DNA from: Paenarthrobacter sp. AR 02
GTDB taxonomy: Bacteria; Actinomycetota; Actinomycetes; Actinomycetales; Micrococcaceae
DNA: 64,000 nt
Assembly (NCBI RefSeq): GCF_021538675.1
Contig: NZ_JAJUKH010000004.1
Span: 186,001-250,000, forward strand
Reading direction: 5' to 3'
Within the stretch, counting starts at the first letter, position 1. Each line of letters begins with the position of its first letter. Below, one piece after another: positions 25,520-34,828 of this stretch. Both the position numbers and the translations under genes were made by a program. The notes under the pieces are model-generated. The model searched no databases and was not told the DNA's origin. It saw only the letters and a program-made list of their open reading frames with translations.

Positions 25520-27250
25520 CTAGAAGAGGAAGTAGCGCTGCGCCATGGGCAGCACGTCGGACGGCTGGGAGGTGACTTCTTCGCCGTCGACCGTCACTTG
25601 GTACGTTTCGGGGTCGACGGCGATGTCCGGGGTTTCGCCGTTGTGCTTCAGGTCCGCTTTGGTGAGGTTGCGGATTCCGGAAACGGGTTTGATGATGCGT
25701 TCGAGGCCGAGCTCGTCCGGCACCCCGGCCTCGATGGCTGCCTTGGAGAGGAAGGTGATGGACGTTTGCTGGAGTGCTTTGCCGTAGGTAGCGAACATGG
25801 GCCGCATGGTGCGGGGCTGCGGGGTCGGAATGGAACCATTGGAGTCGCCCATGAGTGCATAGGCGATCTGCCCACCCTTGATGACCAGCTCTGGTTTGAC
25901 GCCGAAGAAGGCCGGGTCCCACAGCACCAGGTCCGCGAACTTTCCCTCTTCCACCGATCCGATCACGTCCGCCATGCCCTGGGCGATGGCGGGGTTGATC
26001 GTGTATTTGGCGACGTAGCGCTTGAGCCGGAAATTGTCCGACTCGGCGGATCCGTGAGTGGTTCCGCTGGGGTCCTTGAGCACGCCACGCTGGCGTTTCA
26101 TGGCATCGGCCACCTGCCAGGTGCGGGTGACCACTTCGCCCACACGACCCATGGCCTGAGAGTCGGAGGACGTGATTGCGAAGATGCCCAGATCATGCAG
26201 GACGTCTTCAGCGGCAATGGTTTCGGCGCGGATACGGGAGTCTGCGAAGGCCACGTCTTCGGGGATGTCCGGGTTGAGGTGGTGGCAGACCATGAGCATG
26301 TCCAGGTGCTCTTCGATGGTGTTCTTGGTGTACGGCAGCGTGGGGTTCGTGGAGGCCGGCAGCACGTTGGGCAATCCGGCAATCTTGATGATGTCCGGCG
26401 CATGCCCTCCCCCGGCGCCTTCGGTATGGAAGGTGTGGATGACGCGGCCGTCGATTGCCGCGATGGTGTCTTCCACGAAGCCGCACTCGTTGAGGGTGTC
26501 GGTGTGGATGGCCACCTGGATGTCATACTCATCGGCAACACGCAGGGACATGTCGATCGACGAGGTCGTGGCACCCCAGTCCTCATGGACTTTGAGGCCG
26601 ACTGCGCCAGCGCGGATCTGCTCCGCGAGGGGCTCGACGGCGGACGCGTGGCCCTTGCCGAACAGGCCGACGTTAACAGGAAGCCCTTCCACGGCCTGGA
26701 GCATCCGCGAGATGTGCCAGGCGCCGGGCGTGATGGTGGTGGCCTTGGTCCCTTCGGCCGGGCCGGTGCCCCCGCCCACCATCGTCGTGATGCCGTTGCA
26801 CAGGGCCGTGGGAACTTGCTCCGGGGAAATGAAGTGGATGTGCGTGTCGATGCCGCCGGCAGTGAGGATCTTCCTCTCTCCGGCGATGATCTCCGTGCTG
26901 GCCCCAATGACGATGTCCACGCCGTCGGTGATCTGGGGGTTGCCGGCTTTGCCGATCTTGAAGATGTGCCCGTCCTTGAGGGCTACGTCCGCCTTGTAGA
27001 TGCCGGTGTAGTCCAGGACGATCACGTTGGTGATGACGGTGTCCGGAATGTCTTCGGAGCGGGTCAATTGTCCGTTCTGGCCCATGCCGTCACGGATTAC
27101 CTTGCCGCCCCCAAAGACCACTTCTTCGCCGTAGAGGGTGTAATCCTTTTCGATTTCGAGGAACAACTCCGTGTCAGCCAACCGAATGGCGTCGCCCGTC
27201 GTCGGGCCGTAAAGCTCGGCGTACTGACGGCGGGGAATTTCGAAGCTCAC
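25520..27250 (-). CDS. ureC: Urease alpha subunit UreC
   Basis: 576 residues from the GTG at 27250 ([20 protein letters not shown]); the frame is open much further upstream but inside ureB. Nickel ligands H137 and H139 (THIHF), carbamylated lysine K220 (GLKVHEDWG), H249 and H275, and the flap C322-H323 (MVCHHL) are all present. It hydrolyses urea to ammonia and carbamate with UreA and UreB. GTGA overlap with ureB. Confidence 0.96.
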   Translation of the reverse strand: MSFEIPRRQYAELYGPTTGDAIRLADTELFLEIEKDYTLYGEEVVFGGGKVIRDGMGQNGQLTRSEDIPDTVITNVIVLDYTGIYKADVALKDGHIFKIGKAGNPQITDGVDIVIGASTEIIAGERKILTAGGIDTHIHFISPEQVPTALCNGITTMVGGGTGPAEGTKATTITPGAWHISRMLQAVEGLPVNVGLFGKGHASAVEPLAEQIRAGAVGLKVHEDWGATTSSIDMSLRVADEYDIQVAIHTDTLNECGFVEDTIAAIDGRVIHTFHTEGAGGGHAPDIIKIAGLPNVLPASTNPTLPYTKNTIEEHLDMLMVCHHLNPDIPEDVAFADSRIRAETIAAEDVLHDLGIFAITSSDSQAMGRVGEVVTRTWQVADAMKRQRGVLKDPSGTTHGSAESDNFRLKRYVAKYTINPAIAQGMADVIGSVEEGKFADLVLWDPAFFGVKPELVIKGGQIAYALMGDSNGSIPTPQPRTMRPMFATYGKALQQTSITFLSKAAIEAGVPDELGLERIIKPVSGIRNLTKADLKHNGETPDIAVDPETYQVTVDGEEVTSQPSDVLPMAQRYFLF

Positions 27251-27615
27251 TGGTGGTCCCTTTCCGCTGCGACGCCCGGGCGGGCTGCCCCGGCAACCCC
27301 GGTTCCCCCGTCGAGCTTTCCGTTGACTGCGTTGCTGAGGCCGAAGACTTCGCGGGACCCGGCGATCTCGATCAGCTGGACAGTCTTCCTGTCGCCCGGT
27401 TCGAAGCGCGCCGCCGTGCCTGCTGGAATGTCCAGGCGGCGGCCGTAGGCGGCTTTGCGGTCGAATTCCAGGGCGCGGTTCGCCTCTGCAAAGTGGTAAT
27501 GCGAACCAATCTGGACGGGCCTGTCGCCACGGTTTACGACTTCGACGGCGATTGCCTCGCGGCCGCTGTTGCACGCAATGGAGCCTGGCTGGAGCCTGTA
27601 TTCACCGGGGATCAT
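27247..27615 (-). CDS. ureB: Urease beta subunit UreB
   Basis: 122 residues: [20 protein letters not shown], then [20 protein letters not shown] and the [16 protein letters not shown] segment of UreB. The C-terminal ~20 residues ([20 protein letters not shown]) are a short extension. It lies 9 bases after ureA and overlaps ureC. Confidence 0.95.
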   Translation of the reverse strand: MIPGEYRLQPGSIACNSGREAIAVEVVNRGDRPVQIGSHYHFAEANRALEFDRKAAYGRRLDIPAGTAARFEPGDRKTVQLIEIAGSREVFGLSNAVNGKLDGGTGVAGAARPGVAAERDHQ

Positions 27616-27624
27616 GAGGGCCGC

Positions 27625-27927
27625 CTATCGGATGGGATTGTGCACGGTGACGAGCTTGGTGCCGTCAGGGAAGGTGGCCTCGATCTGGACGTCATGGATC
27701 ATTTCCGGCACGCCTTCCATCACGTCTTCGCGGCGGAGAAGGGTAGTGCCGTAGCTCATGAGCTCAGCTACGGTCTTGCCGTCCCGGGCGCCTTCGATGA
27801 GCTCGTAGCTGATGATCGCCACAGCTTCGGGATAGTTGAGCTTGAGCCCGCGTCCTTGGCGGCGCCGGGCGAGGTCGGCGGCCACTACGATCATGAGTTT
27901 CTCTTGCTCACGGGGCAAAAGATGCAT
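27625..27927 (-). CDS. ureA: Urease gamma subunit UreA
   Basis: 100 residues, the canonical length: [39 protein letters not shown], and the [22 protein letters not shown] ending. First gene of the ureABCEFGD-nickel transporter operon. The ATG has GGAGAGCCG upstream. The 110-base region to the SoxR-type promoter must hold the operon promoter; no clear -10/-35 was found. Confidence 0.96.
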   Translation of the reverse strand: MHLLPREQEKLMIVVAADLARRRQGRGLKLNYPEAVAIISYELIEGARDGKTVAELMSYGTTLLRREDVMEGVPEMIHDVQIEATFPDGTKLVTVHNPIR

Positions 27928-28035
27928 CGGCTCTCCTGGAACTGGGCATGGGCTATGAAGTTGAAACCAGCCTAGGGAGCGCAGGTTTCGGTTAGGTTAC
28001 CAAATGGTCTCACCCGCTGGTCGAATCTACAGGAA

Positions 28036-28066
28036 TTGACCTCAACTTAAGTTGAGGTCCTAGCAT
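28036..28066 (+). promoter_or_regulatory. SoxR/MerR-type promoter with 22-bp perfect dyad
   Basis: The -35 TTGACC (28036-28041) and -10 TAGCAT (28061-28066) are separated by 19 bases. The spacer is filled by a dyad, 28038-28059, whose central 18 bases read CCTCAACTTAAGTTGAGG. MerR-family regulators act on such over-long spacers, and the CCTCAA...TTGAGG arms are those of SoxR boxes. It precedes the flavin-reductase gene. Confidence 0.8.
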
Positions 28067-28125
28067 CAGTTCCGGTGCGCGCACAAAATCCAGCGCATCC
28101 CGGCCAGTTCCCCAGAGGTGTTTGA

Positions 28126-28647
28126 ATGAGCGGTTCCCTACCCGTGCCATCCCCGCGAGTCAGCGAGCTCTTCAAGAGTGCGTTCCGAGGCCATCCGGCA
28201 GGCGTTGCAATAGTTACGGCTACCGGACCCGACGGCGCGGTAGGCCTCACTGCATCATCGGTGGCATCGGTTGCGGTCGATCCGCCGACCCTGGCGTTCT
28301 CTGTCACCAGCGGGCGATCCGCTTCCGTCATTGCGGCAGCCCAGACGATCGTGGTTCACCTGGTAAGCGCCGACCAGTTGGACCTCGTCCGGACTTTTGC
28401 CGACCCGGCAGCTCCACGTTTCACCGAAAGCATGGACTGGGAGGTGCTGCCCACGGGTGAGCCCCTGCTCAGGGAGGCCCAATGGGCGCTGCGCTGCGAA
28501 ATCGTCCACCGGGCAGCCCTGGGCAGTTCCGTGCTCCTGGCCGCGGAGGTCCTGGATATCAGGTCCAATGCTTCCAGTTCCGCTCCGTTGGTCTACCACA
28601 ACCGCGAATTCCACACGCTGGTCCAGGGTATTCCGGCTGTGGCCTAG
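28126..28647 (+). CDS. Flavin reductase family protein
   Basis: 173 residues, a single flavin-reductase (FMN-binding split barrel) domain: FRGHPAGVAIVTATGPDGAV, GLTASSVASVAVDPPTLAFS, and PLVYHNREFHTL near the end. It makes reduced flavin from NAD(P)H for partner enzymes or for detoxification. The ATG follows AGAGGTG. The upstream promoter carries a SoxR-type dyad, so induction by redox-cycling compounds is likely. The 3' end is convergent with, and overlaps by 4 bases, the next gene. Confidence 0.85.
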   Translation: MSGSLPVPSPRVSELFKSAFRGHPAGVAIVTATGPDGAVGLTASSVASVAVDPPTLAFSVTSGRSASVIAAAQTIVVHLVSADQLDLVRTFADPAAPRFTESMDWEVLPTGEPLLREAQWALRCEIVHRAALGSSVLLAAEVLDIRSNASSSAPLVYHNREFHTLVQGIPAVA

Positions 28648-29744
28648 TTGTTTCGCCCGCGGGCTGCCACACTCCAGGTGTCCACCACCGTTCCATTGCG
28701 GACCACGGTGACCTCATCCACCAGGTTCATGGCAAGGCACACATGGTTTGGGATGACCCGAAGCCTGGTACCCAGCGCAGGGAGTTCGGCAGAATCCGGC
28801 CACACAACCGTGGCGTGATGCTCCGAAAGTGCGGTGACCTTCGCTTCCGGATATTCAGGCAGCCGAGCGTACCCGGTGGCCCAGTCCGGGCGGTCGCTGC
28901 CCAGGATTTTGCTGCCGGCATCCACCACAACGCGTCGCACGTTTCCACCCGTGGCTTCGTGCCGACTGACGACGGTGGCGGCTACCGTCAGGGCGATTTC
29001 CTCCCATTTGCAGCGTTCCAGTTCCAGTTGCTGCGCGTCGCCGAACACGTAGACGCCGGGGCGGAGCTCCGTCGCCACCGTTTCCCCGGCGATGAGCGCC
29101 GTCGGCGTTGATCCCCCGCTGATGGTGGTCACCTCGAAGCCCGCCTCGGTCAACGCCGTCGCGGCCCGGCCCAGTGCATCGTTTTCGTTGCTCGCGGCCC
29201 CGGTGGGCATTCCCGGTTTGTAGCTGTGGCCAGGGAACGTGAACACGCCCGCCACCGTCAGGCCCGCTCCAGCAGCGGCCCGGGCTACGTCCGCTGCTTC
29301 GTCAGGGAGCACGCCGCTGCGGTGATGCCCACTGTCGATTTCAACCAGCACCTCAATCCGCCCCGCGTCCGCGCCCATCTGGCGACCCATCGCCGTCGCG
29401 CTTTCCGCAGAATCCACGCCCACAGCGATCCGGCATGAGGCCGCGAGCGCCCTCAGGCGTTCAGCGCGTGGCGCGTCCACCCAGAGCGGGTAGGCGATGA
29501 AGATGTCCTTCACCCCGTCCGCCGCGAAGACCTCGGCCTCGCCGATGGTGGCGACCGTGATCCCCTCAGCCCCGGCGGCCAACTGCTTCCGAGCGATCTC
29601 CAGGGTCTTGTGCGTCTTCACGTGCGGGCGAAGCCGCAGCCCCCGGCTGAGCATGCTCGACGCCATACGCTCTATGTTCCGGTCAAGGACATCGACGTCG
29701 ATCAGGATGGCAGGGGTAACCACTTCGGCGGGGATCACGTTCAT
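28644..29744 (-). CDS. PLP-dependent D-threonine aldolase/D-serine deaminase-like enzyme
   Basis: 366 residues from the ATG at 29744 (MNVIPAEVVTPAILIDVDVL). The alanine-racemase-like PLP domain has the Schiff-base lysine in RPHVKTHKT. The C-terminal DSD1-type domain has PNHVCLAMNLVDEV, with the H-x-C pair that binds zinc or manganese. It cleaves D-threonine or deaminates D-serine; the choice cannot be read from sequence. A longer frame up to 29831 has no better start. Confidence 0.85.
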   Translation of the reverse strand: MNVIPAEVVTPAILIDVDVLDRNIERMASSMLSRGLRLRPHVKTHKTLEIARKQLAAGAEGITVATIGEAEVFAADGVKDIFIAYPLWVDAPRAERLRALAASCRIAVGVDSAESATAMGRQMGADAGRIEVLVEIDSGHHRSGVLPDEAADVARAAAGAGLTVAGVFTFPGHSYKPGMPTGAASNENDALGRAATALTEAGFEVTTISGGSTPTALIAGETVATELRPGVYVFGDAQQLELERCKWEEIALTVAATVVSRHEATGGNVRRVVVDAGSKILGSDRPDWATGYARLPEYPEAKVTALSEHHATVVWPDSAELPALGTRLRVIPNHVCLAMNLVDEVTVVRNGTVVDTWSVAARGRNN

Positions 29745-29913
29745 GCCTAAAACACTAACGGCCCGCAGCGCGGACTGCCTGCCCGGCAGGTTCGACGGCG
29801 GCCGGCACGGTTCGGTGGGCCCGTCACACATCGCTCATCCCCTTGCAACGCGCCTGCAACAAAGATGCGTAAGGCTGGGGGCATACGGACGGCGACAGTT
29901 GAAGGGAGCGCAC

Positions 29914-30288
29914 ATGACTATCGCGAACAGGGACCTTTTCCAGGCGTTGAAGACGCAGGCCAGCCTGGCCCAGGCCTTCGGCGCAATGCCTGGAGCTGCC
30001 GAAGAAGGCCACGCACTTAACGCAGGCGAGTACATCGAGGCCTGGCACAACGGCCGCCTCTACCACCGGGGAACCGTGGTCAAGACGGTGGCCGGAACCG
30101 AGCTCTTCTGGCTTCAGGATGAGACCGGGAGCCGACGGCTGCTGGACATGGAATCCATGGAGATCGTGACCGTTGACGAACCTGTCGGGGCAGCCACGGC
30201 GCAGGAACCGGAGCCCGGCCCGACCGCCACGGTCACACCCATCTCCGCATTTCCCATGTTCCACGACGGAACGCAGCAGATCGCCTAA
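29914..30288 (+). CDS. Hypothetical protein (124 aa)
   Basis: 124 residues from the ATG at 29914 with GAAGGGAG upstream; the frame is open from 29497 but that part is antisense to the aldolase gene. The core AGEYIEAWHNGRLYHRGTVV and ELFWLQDETGSRRLLDMES look like a small beta-barrel similar to an SH3 or PRC-type fold. The acidic, proline-rich tail is EPEPGPTATVTPIS. No family recognised. Confidence 0.65.
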   Translation: MTIANRDLFQALKTQASLAQAFGAMPGAAEEGHALNAGEYIEAWHNGRLYHRGTVVKTVAGTELFWLQDETGSRRLLDMESMEIVTVDEPVGAATAQEPEPGPTATVTPISAFPMFHDGTQQIA

Positions 30289-30347
30289 TTGCCTGCCCTC
30301 GCGGCACACTACGTTTGCGCAGGTGAGGGCCTCGATAGGCTGTGCCC

Positions 30348-30968
30348 ATGTCACGCGGAACCGTCAGAGCAGCCTATGGTGCACGCGCCAAGGAGTACAC
30401 CGAGCTTTTCGGGACCATCGACAACACCCATCCCGCTGATCAGGCGTTGATTGCGGCCTGGGCTCACGGGCTCGACGGCAAAGTGATCGACGCTGGGTGC
30501 GGGCCCGGGCAATGGACCCACTTCCTTCATGCCCTTAGGGTTGACGCGGAGGGTGTGGACATCGTCCCGGAATTTATCGAATCCGCCAGGCAGCACTATC
30601 CAAACACCGCATTCCGTGTGGGGTCGCTGGAACAACTTCAGGTCCCGGACCAGTCTTTGGCGGGCATCCTTGCCTGGTACTCCCTGATCCACACGAGCCC
30701 GGACGACATCCCCACCGTGTTGGCGGAGTTCGCCCGCTGCCTTGCACCCGGAGGCAGTCTCTTGATGGCCTTCTTCGAAGGCGAAACTGTCGAAGAGTTC
30801 CCGCACGCGGTGATGCCCGCCTACTTCTGGCCCGTCGCGGAGATGGGGAAGTGCCTCGACAGAGCCGGATTCCTGGTAACCAGCTCAAACTTCAGGAAAG
30901 ACCCAGACGCGCGCCCCCACGCGTCGATCATCGCCACCCGCACACCCGGTCCCGCACTGGTTCCCTGA
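30348..30968 (+). CDS. Class I SAM-dependent methyltransferase
   Basis: 206 residues from the ATG at 30348. SAM motif I is VIDAGCGPGQWTHFL, the acidic motif II is GVDIVPEFIE, and motif IV is LAGILAWYSLIHTSPDD, typical of the Methyltransf_11/25 group. TAGGCT ends 6 bases before the ATG, with TTGCGC 16 bases further up, and there is no ribosome-binding site, so a leaderless transcript is likely. Substrate unknown. Confidence 0.82.
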   Translation: MSRGTVRAAYGARAKEYTELFGTIDNTHPADQALIAAWAHGLDGKVIDAGCGPGQWTHFLHALRVDAEGVDIVPEFIESARQHYPNTAFRVGSLEQLQVPDQSLAGILAWYSLIHTSPDDIPTVLAEFARCLAPGGSLLMAFFEGETVEEFPHAVMPAYFWPVAEMGKCLDRAGFLVTSSNFRKDPDARPHASIIATRTPGPALVP

Positions 30969-31023
30969 GCACACCGTTGTCCGACGGGATTGACGAAATA
31001 CCGAGGGCTCTTAAGGCAAACAA

Positions 31024-31054
31024 ACAGGCCGGAGACTCTACGTCTCCGGCCTGT
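31024..31054 (-). terminator. Rho-independent terminator of tRNA-Lys
   Basis: A perfect 13-bp stem (ACAGGCCGGAGAC with its complement at 31042-31054) and a 5-base loop, followed on the minus strand by TTTGTTTG. It lies 9 bases past the tRNA 3' end. Confidence 0.85.
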
Positions 31055-31063
31055 CTTGGAGGG

Positions 31064-31136
31064 TGGGCCCTGTGGGGATCGAACCCACGACCCACGGATT
31101 AAAAGTCCGATGCTCTACCAACTGAGCTAAAGGCCC
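31064..31136 (-). tRNA. tRNA-Lys (anticodon UUU)
   Basis: A 73-base cloverleaf. Acceptor GGGCCTT pairs with AGGGCCC, D-arm GCTC/GAGC with loop AGTTGGTA, anticodon loop CTTTTAA (anticodon TTT), and T-arm GTGGG-TTCGATC-CCCAC. The discriminator is A. The CCA end is not encoded (CCC follows). Confidence 0.97.
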
Positions 31137-31270
31137 CTCCAGCTGTAGAAACAGCCATGAATACTGTACCCCAACGTCAAGGCAGACGAGGAACTCAAGG
31201 TGACGGGCGCCGTCGTGCGTCCAGGCAACCGTTACTCGACCCCGCCAGAGCACAGGAGTACGGTGAACTC

Positions 31271-31930
31271 ATGAGCGAACAGCCAGAACCGCGAGCGTAC
31301 GGCGGAGCAAACCGGCATCACAAGCCGAAGCCCTTCGCGCCCATCGATTTTGAACCGTTCGCTGGTGGCGCCGACCCCGCGCGGGTTTCCGAGGCTGCGC
31401 ATCTCGCTGCCCAGGCGCTGGTCAAGCGCGGACGCGACAGCGACGACCCCAAAGTAACCCGCCGCTTGGTTAAGCTCGCGGACGAGCAGGGCCTCGAGGC
31501 TATCGCAGAGATGTGGGCCGAGAGCCCGGCGCGAAGCCTCCCCGGCGCGCTGTGGCGGCTCTACGCCCTTCGCGCCGCCACCATCCAAAACCCGGAGCGG
31601 ATCTCCGTCTACTTCCGGGCCGGACGCGACACCGCGCAGGTTTCCAACGTCGTAGCGGGCGCCGCGGAGCCGCCTGGCGCAGACGAAATGAAGACCATGG
31701 CTGACGCCATTTTGTCCGGCGCGTTCGACGGCGAGTTCGACGTCGCGCTGGAACGTTCCGCCGCTTTCTGCCGCGTGGTGGCGCTCGGCCAGGCGACCCT
31801 CGCCGACGGCGCAGAGCACAGCAACGAAGGCCACGCCAGCAAGCTCACGCGCAATTCGCACCAGCTCGTCAAAACGGCCGAGGACCTTGAGCATGCGGCC
31901 AATGCATGGCGCCTGGGTGAGCTCGACTAG
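31271..31930 (+). CDS. Hypothetical protein (219 aa), helical
   Basis: 219 residues from the ATG at 31271 (MSEQPEPRAYGGANRHHKPK); the frame is open to 31157. AGGAG lies about 12 bases upstream. The body is almost all helical (VSEAAHLAAQALVKRGRDSD, RSLPGALWRLYALRAATIQN, RSAAFCRVVALGQATLADGA) with a conserved-looking HKPKPFAPIDFEPF N-terminus. Seen as a conserved actinobacterial protein sometimes labelled DNA-binding, but no fold or motif supports that here. Confidence 0.7.
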   Translation: MSEQPEPRAYGGANRHHKPKPFAPIDFEPFAGGADPARVSEAAHLAAQALVKRGRDSDDPKVTRRLVKLADEQGLEAIAEMWAESPARSLPGALWRLYALRAATIQNPERISVYFRAGRDTAQVSNVVAGAAEPPGADEMKTMADAILSGAFDGEFDVALERSAAFCRVVALGQATLADGAEHSNEGHASKLTRNSHQLVKTAEDLEHAANAWRLGELD

Positions 31931-31936
31931 GCAGCA

Positions 31937-32120
31937 GCAGTGGCGAAACGTACCCACGTCGGGCTCGGACTGTCAATGTTGACTTAGCCCGCCCAACGGT
32001 GAAAACTAAAACTGGTGTCGAACCGCGAAACCCCCGGGCTTCAACATATAGCCGCTTCGAGCGGCCTACCGCCGAGAGGCGTATCCGGTTCGGCACCATT
32101 TTTATGCCCGGATGCAGAAA
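31937..32120. other. Non-coding stretch, no gene seen
   Basis: About 180 bases between two gene ends. It includes the small stem GCCGCTTCGAGCGGCC near 32051 but no credible coding frame. Frames read here on either strand are shadows. Confidence 0.5.
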
Positions 32121-32150
32121 GCCCGGGCCAGCGCTGGGCCGGACCCGGGC
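32121..32150 (-). terminator. Hairpin terminator of the lipoprotein gene
   Basis: GCCCGGG arms (32121-32127 and 32144-32150) enclose an inner CCAGCGCTGG palindrome, 12 bases past the stop. TTTCTG follows on the minus strand. Confidence 0.6.
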
Positions 32151-32162
32151 AAACGCGCCAAG

Positions 32163-32894
32163 CTACTTCAGGGTGACCGTGGTTTTGGCCTGTTCCTTCT
32201 TGTCGTGATCCAGCTTTCCGTCCGCCGCCGCAGGAGTCATGGTGGCCGAGATCTCAGCCTCCTTGCCGGGCGTGTAGCCGAAGTTCTCCGCGATATTGAA
32301 GGATTCGCCCGGTTTCAACACGAACGGGTCCTTTTCCTTGAGCTTCATGCCTGAGCTGCTCAGTCCGTACTTCTTGAAGCCATCGCTGCTGGAGTCGGAC
32401 GGCATGCCACCGAGGTACTTCCAGTCCGAGTACTTGGCACTGGGAGTGACCAGCGAGTGGCTCAAGGGGATGTCAGCGGATGATGTGTTGGTGACCACGT
32501 AGTTCACGTAGACGATCGGCGCACCCTTCTTGAGCAGGTTTTCCTTGGTTTCCTTGTCCAGGAACATGCTGTCCTTGGACGCTACGTCCGTGGCCACCTG
32601 GTAGATGTCGACGCTGAAGCTGTCGCCCTTCATGCTGCCAAGCTTGTCGCCCTTGTCCGTGATCGGAAGCGCCCAAGCGGCCGCCTTGTACGAGCCCGAG
32701 GACGCTGCAGCCCCGTCGGAACCCGCCGAGGCGGAGGCCGAGGAAGACGGCGACGCTGAAGCCGCCGAAGAGGAGGACGACGACGGTTCGGAACCACCCG
32801 ACGTCGTGCTGGTGGCAGTAGCCCCACAGGCGGTCAAGGCGAGCAGCCCCGCCGCCACGAGGCTGGTGATCTTCACAGTGTTGTTGATGCGCAC
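32163..32894 (-). CDS. Putative lipoprotein, Ser/Ala-rich linker plus beta domain
   Basis: 243 residues. A signal peptide ends in the lipobox LTAC (C22 or so), then a ~45-residue Ser/Ala/Gly linker (SSSSSSAASASPSSSASASA). The C-terminal domain contains PIVYVNYVVTNTSSADIPLS and DPFVLKPGESFNIAENFGYT, like the DUF4352/immunoglobulin-like domains of secreted actinobacterial proteins. Attached to the membrane outer face. Function unknown. Divergent from the DUF47-Pit pair. Confidence 0.75.
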   Translation of the reverse strand: MRINNTVKITSLVAAGLLALTACGATATSTTSGGSEPSSSSSSAASASPSSSASASAGSDGAAASSGSYKAAAWALPITDKGDKLGSMKGDSFSVDIYQVATDVASKDSMFLDKETKENLLKKGAPIVYVNYVVTNTSSADIPLSHSLVTPSAKYSDWKYLGGMPSDSSSDGFKKYGLSSSGMKLKEKDPFVLKPGESFNIAENFGYTPGKEAEISATMTPAAADGKLDHDKKEQAKTTVTLK

Positions 32895-33091
32895 GGTTCC
32901 CCCATTGAGTGGATAAATTCATTGACGCGCCAAGTCTTGCATGGATGAAAGGGTGCGGCGATGGGGAGCTCTGCACTTCGGGGCCGGGGCGCTCACCATG
33001 CAGGCGCGCCGGACCGGTAAAGTTGGGGACGAAACGGGCTGCGTCAAGTCAAGCCGTCCGCCGCCCTATCCGTCCCCAGCCCGGAAGCGAC

Positions 33092-33709
33092 ATGAAGCTG
33101 CGCCTTTTCCCCCAGGAACCCGCCGGACTCGCACTGCTCGCGCAGATGGCCGGTGTCATCGTGGCCGCCACCGGGACGCTCTCAGAGATCCTCGGAGCCC
33201 AGGCCAGCGAGCACCAGCGCCTCGCTGAAGAACTGCACGAGCACGAGTCCAAATCCCTGGACCTGCACTTCGCCCTCCTGACACACATGCGCACCAGCTT
33301 CGTGAATCCACTCCCCCGCGAGGACATGTACACCCTTTCCCGCCACCTCAACGAGGCAATGGAAAAGCTCGACGCCGCGGGCGACCTGGTATCCCTCTAC
33401 AAGCTGGACCGGCTGCCCAAGCGCGCCGCAGACCAATTGGAAATCATCAGCCGCCAGGCCGAGCTCACCGTGGACGCCATGCGGAAGCTCGAGGACCTGG
33501 ATGAGCTGGAGGACTACTGGATCGAGATCCTCCGCCTGGCCAAGCGCGCGGAACGGACCCACCGGATCTGGGTTGCCGAGATGCTCAAGGACATGAAATC
33601 GGCGCAGTACGCACGGCACCGGGACATCGCCAACCAGCTGGTGGAAGTAACCAAGGACATGCGGAAGGTCGCCACCCAGGTAGGCAGCATCATCGTCAAG
33701 GAATCCTGA
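33092..33709 (+). CDS. DUF47/PhoU-like protein, Pit accessory
   Basis: 205 residues from the ATG at 33092 (MKLRLFPQEPAGLALLAQMA); the frame is open to 32909. Long PhoU-like helices with repeated charged heptads (AEELHEHESKSLDLHFALLT, RLPKRAADQLEIISRQAEL). DUF47 proteins are encoded next to Pit transporters and modulate phosphate uptake. One base separates it from the pit gene. Confidence 0.88.
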   Translation: MKLRLFPQEPAGLALLAQMAGVIVAATGTLSEILGAQASEHQRLAEELHEHESKSLDLHFALLTHMRTSFVNPLPREDMYTLSRHLNEAMEKLDAAGDLVSLYKLDRLPKRAADQLEIISRQAELTVDAMRKLEDLDELEDYWIEILRLAKRAERTHRIWVAEMLKDMKSAQYARHRDIANQLVEVTKDMRKVATQVGSIIVKES

Positions 33710-33710
33710 C

Positions 33711-34733
33711 GTGACCATCGTCTTCCTTGTCCTTGTGGTGGGGCTCGCCTCAGGGTTCGCGTTCCTCAACGGTTTCCGCGATGTCTCCAACGCGGTGGCC
33801 CTGTCCACCCGGACCCGCGCCCTCACGCCATCCATCGCCGTGCTTTTGGCGGCAATCTTCAACTTTGTGGGCGCCATGCTGAGCGGCACCTTCGTCCTCG
33901 CCTTCACGCAATCGTGGATCACGTTGCCTGCAGGCGCCGGCGGCCTGACCATGCTCGCTTCAGCGCTGGCAGCCTCTATCTTGTGGGGAATCTACGCGTG
34001 GTGGAAGGGCGTTCCCCTGTCCTCAACGAACTCGCTGGTGGGCGGCCTGATTGGCGCCGGCAGCGCAAGCATCCTGGTGGGCGAAAGCTCGATCGGCGGG
34101 GTGGACGGCGTCGTGTTGACCCAAGTGGTCCTGCCCTTGGTGCTATCCCCGTTGGTAGCCTTCGGGGCGGCCTACCTGCTGGTGTGGCCGGTCACCTGGG
34201 CTGCCCGCTATACGCAACCCAATGTGGTGAACAGGCGTTTCCGGCGCGCACAAGCCGTCTCCACCGCAGCTGTCGCCTTCGGCCACGGGCTCCAGGACGG
34301 GCAGCGCACGGCCGCGGTCATTCTCCTGGCAATGGTGGCCGCGGGGTTGTCAGGCGGGGACGACGTGCCGCTGTGGATCCTGCTGCTCACGGCCGTCATG
34401 CTCACTGCGGGAACGATGTTGGGCGGCTGGAGGATCTCGCACACCCTGGGCCATAAGCTCATCCGGATAGATCCCCTGCGTGGATTCGTGGCCCAGACCC
34501 TCACGTCCGTCATGCTCTTCATCGGTGCGATCGGCTTCCAGCTGCCGCTCTCCACCACCCACACTTTGACGGCGTCCGTCCTCGGTTCGGGGATCAACCA
34601 GCGCTTCCACACCGTCAACCGCCGGCTGGTGCGGAGGATCCTCCTGCTGTGGGTGGCAACCCCGGTGGTGACCGCCGTCGTCGCCTTCATTCTCGAGTTG
34701 GCGTTCTCCCCCCTCGCTAAACTGCCCAACTAG
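33711..34733 (+). CDS. pit: Low-affinity inorganic phosphate transporter, Pit family
   Basis: 340 residues, about ten membrane segments. The two Pit signature repeats are GFAFLNGFRDVSNAVALSTR (the canonical GANDVANA is GFRDVSNA here) and GFQLPLSTTHTLTASVLGSG. It moves metal-phosphate with protons. It starts with GTG at 33711, directly after the DUF47 stop, so the pair is coupled. It is convergent with pstB and shares the terminator at 34745. Confidence 0.9.
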   Translation: MTIVFLVLVVGLASGFAFLNGFRDVSNAVALSTRTRALTPSIAVLLAAIFNFVGAMLSGTFVLAFTQSWITLPAGAGGLTMLASALAASILWGIYAWWKGVPLSSTNSLVGGLIGAGSASILVGESSIGGVDGVVLTQVVLPLVLSPLVAFGAAYLLVWPVTWAARYTQPNVVNRRFRRAQAVSTAAVAFGHGLQDGQRTAAVILLAMVAAGLSGGDDVPLWILLLTAVMLTAGTMLGGWRISHTLGHKLIRIDPLRGFVAQTLTSVMLFIGAIGFQLPLSTTHTLTASVLGSGINQRFHTVNRRLVRRILLLWVATPVVTAVVAFILELAFSPLAKLPN

Positions 34734-34744
34734 GGCAAGAAAAA

Positions 34745-34784
34745 ACGACGGCGGCCGTACCCCCAAGGCGACGGCCGCCGTCGT
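34745..34784. terminator. Bidirectional terminator between pit and pstB
   Basis: A 14-bp perfect stem ACGACGGCGGCCGT (34745-34758) pairs with 34771-34784. On the minus strand, TTTTTTCTTG follows the stem, a strong terminator for the pst operon. Confidence 0.88.
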
Positions 34785-34828
34785 CATGTGCCGGCTCCCC
34801 CCATAGAAGCCGGAACCCTACCTCCCGC

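Noticed and set aside
25466..27448. 660-aa plus-strand frame across ureC/ureB
   Set aside because: Antisense to ureC and ureB, which carry all urease active-site residues.
28047..28331. 94-aa minus-strand frame over the flavin-reductase start
   Set aside because: It would overlap the SoxR-type promoter and the flavin-reductase gene, and has no features.
31024..31136. Phage or island attachment site at tRNA-Lys
   Set aside because: No integrase nearby and no repeat of the tRNA 3' end was noticed in the window.
31869..32208. Short frames on both strands in 31869-32208 considered as small genes
   Set aside because: No ribosome-binding site or family match; they overlap real gene ends and a terminator.
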